Assembly: GCA_012845835.1 (NCBI GenBank)
Contig: JABAKD010000002.1
Coordinates: 25,696,210-25,760,209 of the forward strand
DNA: 64,000 nucleotides
Reading direction: 5' to 3'
Source: Undaria pinnatifida
Taxonomy: Eukaryota > Sar > Phaeophyceae > Laminariales > Alariaceae
Numbering within the stretch: position 1 is the first letter of the stretch; each line of letters starts with the position of its first letter. Made by a program: the position numbers and the translations under genes. A model generated the notes under the pieces. That model did not search any database and had not been told where the DNA came from. It worked only from the letters and a program-made list of their open reading frames with translations. Of the stretch, positions 41,889 to 53,800 are shown one piece after another.

Positions 41889-44800
41889 CTACAACATCAC
41901 TTCAAGCCCAAGCCCAAGCTCTTCTGCGGGGGGCGTGGGCGCGGTGGGGGGCATGACTCTGGGGAACCACATCCGCCGCCTGGCCTCCTGGGGGGACAGA
42001 AGAAAAACAGAAAGGAAAAGCGGGGAAGTCGAGAAATGTTTCCACAAGAAATAAGTTGCCGACGTGGGGGTCAACCCATCATCAAACCAACCTACCAACC
42101 TATTGTACTAACCAACCGACATACACACTACCGGTATATACAAACTAATTAACCAACCGACCAACCAATCATGTGCCGACCAAACAACCAACTTCTTACG
42201 CATCAATCATCTAACGAACCAACCAACCATGGTATGCACACGCCAACAAACTAACACATTACGTACTAACCAGTCAACCAGCCAACCCATTCCAACTTGA
42301 ACACCAACCATACAGGTTTGGCGTGGTCGGTATCGCGGTTGTGCCGTCGGTCCGGGACAGACCGTTTGAATCGTCGGACGCTGGTTGTTGGTCAACTATC
42401 TCTGCAGGGTTCTGAAAAAAACAAAGAAAACGCAAAACATATTGATGCTGTACTAACATCAGCTGAAGTAGTAGCAGTAGGATAGATGCCCTCACGACAA
42501 CAACCTCCCACCCTACTTACCCACTCCTCCCCCCCACCTCCTCCTACCCGCCCCCCCTCCCCATATACACCCACCCCTCTCCTATCACCCCCCCCCCCTT
42601 CCCTCCAGGAGAGGTGCTCCGTCTCGAAAGGGACGCGTGGCCAAAGGGCAAATGGCTAAGGCAAGCAACAAGCGTGTACGCCCCCCCCCCCCCCTCCATC
42701 CTCCCCACCCCCAACTCTTACCACCCCTCCCCAAACCCCTCTTCCTACCTGGGAAAGGCGTTTGGCCTCCTTCTTGTCGCAAGCTACCAGCACCATGTCG
42801 AGCTTAGTCAAGGCCGCCTTCGCCCTATCGTCCATCCCCCATATCGAATCCTTCCTCAGCCAGCCTTTAAGCCCTTCCACGTCGGCAAGAAGCGTTAGGG
42901 ATGCGTCGGCGTCCGGCGAGTCCTTCACCCTGGCAGGAGTTACAACGAGCAAAGGCGGTACGGTAGGTAGAGGCGTTACGATATGCAAGGGCGATACGAT
43001 AAACAGAGACGTTGCGTACCCAACCCAACCGCAAGCAGAGGCGTTGCGATAAATAGAAGTCTTATGATAAAAGAGCCAGTTCAGCGACGTTGAATGCTCA
43101 AAGCAACGCCACGGAGCTCGGCCGGGATCCAGACATGAGGCGAAATGTACCGACGCCCCCTTTGCTTACCCCGCAGCCGAAAGTGCGAGAAAAAAAAAAC
43201 GACCGCCCGAGAACAGCATGCCAAAAAAAATTGTGCACATTTTGCAGACATACATTGTGGGCGTTTCATCAGGTTTCAGTATTGTACGAGTGCAACAAGT
43301 CCGTACGAATGCGTACGTGCACGTTTGTCATGGACGTACAGTATCATACGCTCGTAGACTACATGTTTATTTTGCACCTGCTTCTTCCGCTCAAACCACA
43401 AAATGAAACACACACAACCACAGCCCTTAAAGCTAAACCAGTAGCAGCGGCATGTTGTCGTCGAGCTTCGGCCGCAAGGACAGCACAACATAGCACGGCA
43501 CAGCACAGCGCACGCAGCCCTCAAAGCATCAAAGCACACGTAATAGCTGCGGCGCGACAACGCAAGTGTTTTACGCGTAGTCAGAGTTGGCGAGAGAGTT
43601 GATGAGATCTAGCATGTTTGTGTCGTCGAACATTTATAGCTCGCTTTTTCCCCCCCGATTTTTTTGTGAGTCCCTTTTTCCATACGTTATCAGTACGGGA
43701 AAGATTTGGGTTTGTACGTACAGACAGCACACGGGTATTTAAGCACATACATATTTTTGCTAAAAAATGACGCAACACGCACACCCAGCTCCTGAGCTAT
43801 CTAACATGTTTTGTCGACCAGCAAATCACAGCACAGCGCAATCAGCCCAGCACATCGGAGCAAAGCACGTAGAGCGTGCCGATCATAGCTCGACAACACA
43901 AGCAAAAGCAAACAGAAGACCCATTATGTCGTCGGGCATATTCTACAGCTCGCTGTGTTCTCAAAGCAAACAAATACATCGAAATCTGCCATGCTACCAA
44001 ACGAATACAACCACACGCACCAGCAGCCGCAGCAGCTAGCTGGTGATGCGCGAACTCGTCTTGTTTCTAACTCGACATTACTAGGAACTTTTCTCTCCGC
44101 GTCCTTTTCCTTTCGTATGAATGCTGTGATTCATGAGTGAGTGTGGCGCCCGGTTATTTTCCTGGAGCGTGGGCATCGCGTCGTTAGAAAGTCATAAGTT
44201 GCACCTAACCATGGACCTCTCTCCGCTTCACGTTCGGTTCTAGTTGAGCAAGCGTAGCCGGCGAATGCCGCCCGCGGAGCGAAGAGCCTAGTACCTTACG
44301 CAACGAATAATAGCATAAAACATGAATGGTACAAGGTTCTCCCTTCGGGATGCGGTTGGCTTAAATTCCCGGAGGGGTTGCAAGCGAAGTAGGCCTTCTT
44401 ATGAGCGATACCAGGTACGACAGATGACACAAAAAACTAATTATTGAAAACTAACTTTTAACTTCCGTCGCCCTGTCTATCAGAAAGCAAACGGACCAAA
44501 AAGTGCCACACTGGGTACCCCGATTTAAGAGGGCCCCGTGACAGGCCGAGGAAAGCGCTCTTAACTACACATTGCTCTTATCTGTAGCGGGAAATATTCA
44601 GCTTTCAGTACAGGCGGGAGATGCCGATTTGACCGCTCTCAACCCCTTTACAACTGGAAACCCGTTTTTGGGGACAAAATTACATGGATTTAGTATAGAG
44701 AGGGGTTCGGGGGCTCTAAAGGGGTTAAGTCCCAAACACTCTTATCCTGGGCGCTCTTAAATCGGGGTACCCACCGTACCCCTACGAATGTCTTGTAGAA

Positions 44801-47800
44801 CGCTTCCAATGGGGTTTTTGCGATTTCCAAATTATTTCGGGTTGGAAAAAATCCAAAGCCACCACGAAGTGAAACTGGCACACGTCGGCCAACCAAATCA
44901 ACCCACGAAAAACGAGTTTAGAAACAATAATAAAAAAAAGTTGGAAAAAAACACATTCATATTCCTAACCTAAGTTTTTGCTGATTTTTCGTGGGTCAGG
45001 TTCGCCTTGGATCGTAACGTTCGACGGTTTCAATACTATTACTATATGTTCTCCTACTCAACTCCTGCCCAACCAAAGTTGATATTTCGCAAACACGCTG
45101 ATATGAGAAAAGCATGGATGGTGTAACCCTGGAGCCACTCACTCGCGAAGCGCCGACGACAGCCTCTCCACCTCTCCCCAACCCCGCGCGGCCGAGATGG
45201 CTTCTTCCACCCCCGGGAACTCCAGCAGCTCCAGTATAAAGTTCCTTGCGTGAACACCTGTGGTGTGAACATGCAGTGCGAGCGCGGACCGGATAAGCGG
45301 GGCAAACCAAGGGTCAGACAAAGCCGTGACAAGTAGCCCATTTTCTTGCCTAACACTCTTACTTCCTTCCAACTATAAACTGAGCGCTTGTACTAACTGC
45401 AGGCTGGTTCAAGCAAAAACAACACCAAATTATCTCTCCCACCAATGCCGCTCGCAATAAGTAGCCAAAGAGTTAATATTTGGTACCATACTGACCCTCA
45501 TGACCAGTAGAAGAGGGTGCTATGGCCAGATTTTTTTTAACGGCCTCGGGCTGTCTCTAGAAGCGAAACTTGTGTTGACCAATGCTAAACCTTCATTGTT
45601 TTTCAGTAACATTCAGGCTTTTCCCAAGCAGGGGCGACAAAAAAAATGCACCGCACTTTGCACGATCCGGTTGGACGTACTCCAAGGCATGTCTGCAGAT
45701 TTTTTCGCGAAAAAAATCGGAGATCTGGCCTGCCTGTGTTCAACATTAGCAAAATCTAGCGAAAAAAACGGATCCTACACTAAAAAGCACGTCATTTAAA
45801 GGAGATAACGTACCTTTCTCATTTGACACACGAAAGTCCAAATGTCCACGCCATTTTTGAGAGATAGACGCTGAAATTTTGCACACGTGTTCTACATGCC
45901 CATCCCGAGGTCTGACTTTCGGACTTTTTTATTTTTCGCCGAAAATGTTGGGTCTAAGATGGTCCACATTTTCCGAGAAATCTTAGCTGACAAAAAATCA
46001 GGCAAAAAACAACAACAACAGGTGAGGTCTTCGTAAGGGCACATAGAAGATGTGTGTAAAATTTCACGATCTGAATAAAAAAACGGCGTGGACATTCGCC
46101 GGGGAATACATTTGGATTTTTTAACGTGAACCAGCTTGTATCCTACAACAATTCCAGCTTCTGTTTTTCCTGAAAAACGCTTGTGCAGGGGTAGCAAAAA
46201 CGTTTTTCGAGAAACTCAGTAGCGGTACTTTGAGAGGGGGGGAGGCGGGGAGGCGTGCTCTTTTGTTGCTTACCAAAAAACGTGACACCGATACCAATAA
46301 GGTCGGCACTGAAACCCACATTACCACCGCAATCACCGTATCATGTTTGCTCTATTCCGACAACTTACATATCATCCGCAAAGCGTTCACCTCCTGTAGC
46401 GCACCGCTGCCCCCCTCCTCCGCCCCCTCTCTTCCTGATATCGCTTAAAGAACCTTCCGAACAGATGCTCACCCCGTCCCCTGCCACTCGCCCCCTCCTG
46501 TACCTCCCGTCACGCCGACGTCAAAATAACCTTCGCAACACCTGATTCACCCCTTCCCCTCCTCCTTCTTCGCCCCCCCCTCCCCCTGCACTCGTCCGCC
46601 TCTACGCACCCCCCCCCCAGCCCCTCGCTGGTAACACCGCACGAGTAATCTCTTTACCTGCCACAACGTCGACGGTGTCAAGCGAGTGCTGCCGCGCCCT
46701 TTGCACAGTATCCTCCTCGGACAGCTTGCTCTCGTTCTTGATCGTAGTCACAAACGCCTCAGCTTCTGACACCACCTGGATAGCCCCCTTCTCCGAGTAC
46801 TCGTACAGCTGTATCGCCCGCCGCGGGAGTACAAGGGATGCCGCACAAAGAACGCCGTAAGGGCAAGCAGTGGGCGGGAAGGAGAAGATTTGCGTGAAGG
46901 ACCGAACTTCCCACACGCATCGCGAGAGTTCGTTCTCGAGAAAAACCGCTCAATTTCGAGGTCGGTCCATCACGAGCGAGCAGCATGCAATCGAGTTATC
47001 GGTATCTCGGGTACGCTGCCGTAGACGCACCCTTTCCTTGCCTTTCTTTGACTCACCCATGTCTTACTTTACCTTGCCCTGCCTAACCCTAACCCGGCCT
47101 ACCGCACCCTACCGCCGTACCGCATGCTCGACCAGTGGGGAAGGGAGGGGCGGTCGAGCTCTCACAGGGAAGGGGGGACGGTCGAATTCTCACCCTGCGC
47201 AAGGCCCTCGTGACGACGGCAGACGTAGCACCATCCCTGGTAGGGTCGTAGTCGTCCTTTTTGGTAGGCTTCCTCTCCCCCGACACCAGCTGGATCACTT
47301 CGTAAACCTGCCACCAAGCCAACCCCAATCCAGAAAACCCTCGACATGAGACGACGCGCGGCGTAACCTACCATCCAATCAAACGCTCGTACTGCCTGGT
47401 GCCTGGGGTGTAGGATTTGCTTCAGACGCCAGTGTATGTGAAATATATTATCGGGTTTCGTTCCATTTTTTCTGGGAGATTCTTCCACCGCAGCGTTACA
47501 GAAGCCCATCTTGCGACCACGAATTAGTGTCGTCGAGAGCCATACGGTATACCTTTTCATAGCTACAGATAGACACTAATATAGGTAAGTCGTGTCATGG
47601 ATGCGTAGATCATGTGATGTCACGTTTCTGACAGGCCTTACGGGAACATAAGGGGTGTTCGAGACGTACCTCTAACAACCCCTTACTTCCCATTGCCCTG
47701 CTCCCTGTGTTCTAATGTTTGCTGGGGCTGAGCTATACAAGTACCTGGAGGTGAATGATATATAACGAACCATGATAAGAGACCTCAACCAGCACCGGCC

Positions 47801-50800
47801 ACCCTGCATCCCTCGGGCACTCCTTCGCAATAGGCAATAGCGATGGATTGGTGAGACAACATTAACAGCGGCTTACCTCCCTTCGAGCACACAAACCAAC
47901 GTGCATACGAGGAGTTGGACGTCGTTGTCTAGGGCGCGCTGAAGAAAGGAGATGGGACACGAGGAGAGGAGGGGCACGGAACCGCTAGCCAGCACCCGCA
48001 CGTAAAACAACACGGTCATATTTTTCAATCGATTCCCCTGCTTTATCTCCTGTGCAGGAGGCCCTGTCTTTGGGAGCATCCACGAGAAGGGGTGCAAAAC
48101 CAGCGGCAGTTCAAACCTCCAAAAGCAAAAAAATCCACACATCATCATTCCCAAACCCCTGGAAAAAAGCATCAAGTCAACAGGCAGTTGCATGTGCTAC
48201 GCATCACACCGCGCAAAGCCCCCCCCCCATTATACCTCCCCACTTCTCCTACCCCACTCCCACCTCCCCCAACCTCGATCCATCGATCTTTGTGTCCCTC
48301 GAATCTTCACTGCACCATGCTGTACAACCCCCCACACACTTCCCCGCCCCCGCCGACACCACCACCCTCTTCCCCCAAACCCCGTCTCACCCTTAAATTA
48401 CCTTGCTCTGCTTGAGGCCGGTCTAATGGCCTGCATAAAGCCCGGGACCGAATAAGTACGCGGCGGGGGGGGTAAGCACCCCCCGCCCCCCCCCCCCTCC
48501 CCTTCCCCCACTTCCATCCCCCTTCCCCCTGGTGTCGATTTCCGCTTGATAAGTGGTTCTTAGTGGGGTGCAGATCACCCTTGATGCGATTCGCCGAACA
48601 CCCCACGGCGCTTCGCGCTTGGTGCACGCGATGTCTGTCTGATTGGTGAAAACCCTTCGTGCTCCGTCCCGGCACAGTAGGGATGCGAGGGTCTATTGTC
48701 ATACGACTACGGCCATGCATGAAACGAGTACACGCCCCCGACCCCTTGTCATCACCCGACGAGGCTTGTCCAGAGCGTCGGCGGCGAGGGTAAAACATCT
48801 TGATAATAGAAAACTCCTCTCATAGAAGTTGAGCTAGAGAATGAAAGTTCTGGCAAAAAATAAAGGAAAGGAAAAAATCACCTTGCTCTGCTTGAGGCCG
48901 GTCTTCTGTACGGCACAAAAGCCCGGTACCGAATACGTCGGCGGCGGTGGATTAAGCATGACCCTAAGGTTGAACCGGATGAGCGCCGACAAGATCACGG
49001 CGAGCCTCGCCCTTAGCGGACACCGAACAGGAACCTGTCGGAGGGGGGGCAAATCAATCGTTTGCACAACAACAAAAAGGAGCGTGATGTAGGCAATCCA
49101 TCCAAGACAATGGCGTGGCAAACACCTATTTGCACAAAACAACATACAAAAAAACACAGCAAGAGCCACGGAGGCCTTCATAGACAAAGGAGAGAGAAGA
49201 GAGAGAAAAACAAAAAAAACGAAAAGAAAACGACATACTTAATAAAAAAACAACGTCGAGCGGGCAACCAATCAATCAATCGTTTCAAGAAAAACGAAAA
49301 AAAAAGAGCGACGGAAGCCGATGGTATAAACAATGAGAGAGAAACAAGATAAACAAAAGTACGAAGAGAAACATTACACGGCTGTCGGGGGGAGGGGGGA
49401 GGGGCAGGAGGGCTATCAACCGCTCGCATAAAAAAAAAAAAAACAAGAAGGAGGCGTTCAATTAAAAAATTAAGCCATCGTCGGAGAGTATCATAGATAC
49501 ATGGTATTGCGGTATGCGCAGCACCCGAAATTTATGAGGCTCGTCATCCAACGACTGCCGGGGGGGGGGGTGGGGGGGCGTACTCATTTGTTGCTTGCCT
49601 TAGTCGTTTGATCGTTGACCACGCATCCCTTTCGAGACGGAGCACCGTTCCTACTCCTAAGAGAGACACCTCCAACATTTGGGCGCTCATTACGCTTCTT
49701 CCATACACTACATATAAACTGTTTGCTCATCCTATCCCCATCCTGTTTCGCCGTTTGCGGCCACCATCTATCTCCCGAATCCGGGAGGGGGGGGCATCAA
49801 TCGCTTGCACAAAAGAGAAAAAAAAGAGCGACAGAGGCACTTCATCCAGGTAACGGAGGGTCCCAGAGCGGGAGGGCGTAACGATTTTCTGGGCTCCGTC
49901 CACGCAGGGGGAGTAAAAGGAAGAGGACGGGACAGCATTTGGCGCGTGCAATCCACGTTTCAACACTCTAGTATAGTATCGGCGACAGAAAAAACCCCAC
50001 TAAATCTAACAAAAAAAAGTGTTCCTCGCGCAGGGCCATGCGACGTTCAGCGTCCCCCCCCCCCCCCCCTCTACCCCCCCCCCCGCCCGCCTCCATCTCT
50101 CCCCCTCACCCCCCACAACCCATTTATTTTCAATGCATATTTTCGTACACTATGTCCAAGTACTTTGTCCCCAAACATGGACGAGTAGCTCTAAAGGATT
50201 AACCCCAACATATCTGCCTCACCACCGCACCACCGCTCCTCTCACCTCGGTTTCCTCGAGCGGCTCCAGCCCATCCAGCAAGAACGCCGCAGCACGAATC
50301 ACAGCTTCCGCCGAAACCTCACTCCCGAGGCCCAGGCACGCTTGTCGCACCTTCCACACCAGAGGGCAAGAGCTAGCAGGTCGGCCCGCCGCAACACTGC
50401 GCAGCCCACGCAGAAACGCCTTCCACGTTTCTATTCCATCCCCATCCCGTGCTCCCCCCTGTTTATCGCCTCCGCCAACATCGATCGTGTGTACGGCATA
50501 GGGAAGAATCATCTGAAGAACCTTGGATGAGGCTACCACCCGTGCCAGGCACTGCGCGACTTCTTTGGCTGCTCGCGCGCGCCCGGAGCAAGAAAGGGGA
50601 ACGCGGAAGGAAAAGGGGAAAGGACGAAGACAAGAAGCAAACCCTAAGAAAACGTTACGGGTATAAGAAATTAGCGGGGGGTAGAGTGTATTATTTTTTT
50701 CCCGTGTACAAATAAGAGGGACAACCATCGCAGCATGAACCCGAAAAGGGTAGACTTGCCTGTAGACGAGGAGACGATTTCCGTGGATAAAGTAACCGGT

Positions 50801-53800
50801 AAAATCGCGATTTCTTGCATACGTATAGGTGATTAGGCATGTCTGAATCGGAGCTCTGGGGTTGGGGTCAGAATGTGCGTAACCCCCTCTGTCACTGATG
50901 GGAGCAGACCTCACGAGAGAAAAACATTTCGTGCCCGCACGTTTTCTTATTTTTCGAAAAAACAGAAAAAAGAAATGCTGCGCATAAAAACTTTCCGGTC
51001 GATGATAGAAAAGCAGAAGGCTGACGTTGACGTCATCATCCACGGCAATTTTTCGACTTTTAGTTTTAGCGAAGCGACGACACGATCCCGGAAGACGACA
51101 AATGTCGACCAAGGATTTTCCACCAATCAAAAACTCCAACCTAACAAATTCAACCAACCAGAAAACTCTGGGCACGAAATCCCTTTCTCTCTAACACCAA
51201 GCCGAGGGCAAAGCGAGTGGGGGTTCTTGCTGAGAACGTCAGGAGATTGAGCTACGAGTCGCCTGGTCAGTGAACCCGGCCAAGAAGTCCGTGCCTTTTC
51301 CTTCCATCGTGAAACTTCGAGACGCGTGCTACGTTAGAGGCAGCACTTTTCGCAAAAAAATACTGTCTGCACGACGGGGCTCCTTAACCCCTTTACAACT
51401 GGAAGCCCTTTTCGGGGACAAAATTACTTGGATTTAGTATAGGCAGGGGTTAACCTAAAATCGTCGGAAAAGCCATTTCTTGTTTCGCAAATGCATTATT
51501 ATTTTTTATACCTAGGGCGTGGGTTTCAAGTTTCAGTTTTTTTTACTCAAAATCAGATTTGGGTGAGGTTTAGAGCTCCTCAAGCAGTCCCCTTCAGAAG
51601 GCGAAAAAGTGGTGCACCATTACCATCGCGTCTGTCTTGAGCCATAATACCGCGAAATTGTGGCTTCCCAGTTCGATTTCTTTCTGGGTATAACCCTCTA
51701 CGTACGCGTCGAAACTAAGCTTGAAATAACAACAAAAAACACAATTTTACACCTTCAGAAGAGGCGACATTAAAACGTTTAATCCGTTTAGAGCGGCACG
51801 CATTTCGCGTTCGAGGACAAACTACTTGGGGTAACTTCTGCAATAGTACAAGTCTTGAGGTTACGCCGCACCGTCGGTTTCGGATCAGGCGAACGAATTG
51901 CAGGGGCGTGGAAGGGCCAGGAGCCGGGGATCGGGGACGGGATGGGGTTGTGTGAGTGGGTGAGGGGGTGAAGCATCGACACCGAACACAAAGCACGGGC
52001 ACGAGCACGAGCAAAGGTACAAGTACGTGTACAAGCACACGCACAAAAAGAACAAGCCCAAGCTAAAACTACCAGGCGCAATAACATAAGCACAAAAACC
52101 AGCACAAGCACAAGCACGAGCACAAGCACAAGCACAAGCACGAGCACAAGCACAAGCACAAACACAAGCACAAGAACATGCAGAAGCAGGCAGCAATAAC
52201 GTCGACACTGCAATAGATACCTGGCATACTATTCATAATTCGTGACCCCTTTAGCACTACCACAACTTTTTGGAGGCGGAAAAACTACTTGGAACTAGTG
52301 TGGGGCGATCTTTGCCGTCGAAACAGTAATAATACCTGGCATTCCGTACTGCGATAGCATGTCGCTACGTTGTGGGTCCCCGTCTACAAAACAAAAAAGG
52401 CCTATTTTTTTCCGAGGCTGGGGCTGGAAACCCCTTCGACCAGTCCCGGTCTCGGTCTCACCTGCAACGTCGGAGTCCTCGATGGCATCGGTGGGCATGT
52501 CGATGGTGGATAGGTCGAACGCGCCGAACCGCACCCTCTTCTTCTTGTTCACGTCGCCGCCCCCAACCGCCATCATCCCCCCCCCAACTGCCACCGCCGT
52601 TGGACGTTTGACGATAGCCTTCTTCCCCATGTCTATCGAGGGACGGAGGGATGGAGGGAGGGGTACGTAAGCACGCCGGTCCAACGAGCACAGGACAGGA
52701 CAGGCTGGGCCGGGCCAACCCGGGGGGGGAAGAGAGCCAATAGGACGTAGTTCGCGCAATACGTAAGGCGAAAAATACTCTTGAAGGGTGGGGGTAGGGA
52801 GGGAAGGGAGGAGAGGGGGGGAGGGAGGAGAGGAGGGGAAGGGAGGAGAGGAGGGGCAGGGTGGGGGGAGATGGGGGGCTATCATCGTGTAATGCATTCC
52901 TTAGGACCGTAGGCCCTCGTATTCCTACAATGCCGTAGTCGATGCGTCCCACATTTTAAGCCCCGCAGCCCAAGCCGCGCCTCTGCACGTCTCGTGCCCC
53001 TGCACCCAGAAACGCACCCCCGGTAATACTTGGAGGTTTTGGTTTGTTTGTCAGAACCTGCGGGCACGGCACGGTCTCAGTAAAGTGTGGAGATTAAAAT
53101 ATTAGTCATCACGTTGTAATTGATACTATAAAAACGTGTATAACTACAACAGTAGACTAACACGAGAACCATTTTGTACAGATACATCATACGAGTATCG
53201 CACTGACGTACACACAAAGAGCGTTTCCGTAAAGAGAGTTTCCATGCGCAGAACAACGCTGTATTGCCTTAGTCCTGTTGACCCTGGCATCAGCAGGGGA
53301 GTCGCTGGCCTGTATCCTTCACGAGGGTACACACACCCCGTAACACGCACGATCGAAGTATCACACGCAGCTGGCAAAGACGAGTTCTGATCGATTTCCT
53401 TTTTGGTCGATCTCACACACACAGCTCAAGCGCGTTTTTTTATTTTTGTAAAATTTAAGAGAGTACAGATGTCGCTGGCAACTCGTGCAGCGGGAAAATA
53501 GAAATTGTCGTCAACTTTGTAACTATCGCCCACTCGTGTCCGTTGTCGGTCCGCGGTCACAACAGCCATACCGAAAGGAGTCCCTCTCGTACGGCGGGGT
53601 GAAAACAAAAAACTCGCAATAGTAGAGGTCCAACCTCCATAGAACCGGTTGGCCTCAAAACTACCTGTGAAATCGCTTGGCACTTAATGGAAAAACCAGT
53701 AGCGGCAGTATGCGGAGTAGTGCCGATGACCGCTACAGTGCCGATATTCCCCTCTATAGTGCACATACCGGCAACATAGGGGTACCACTACTGTACGTGT

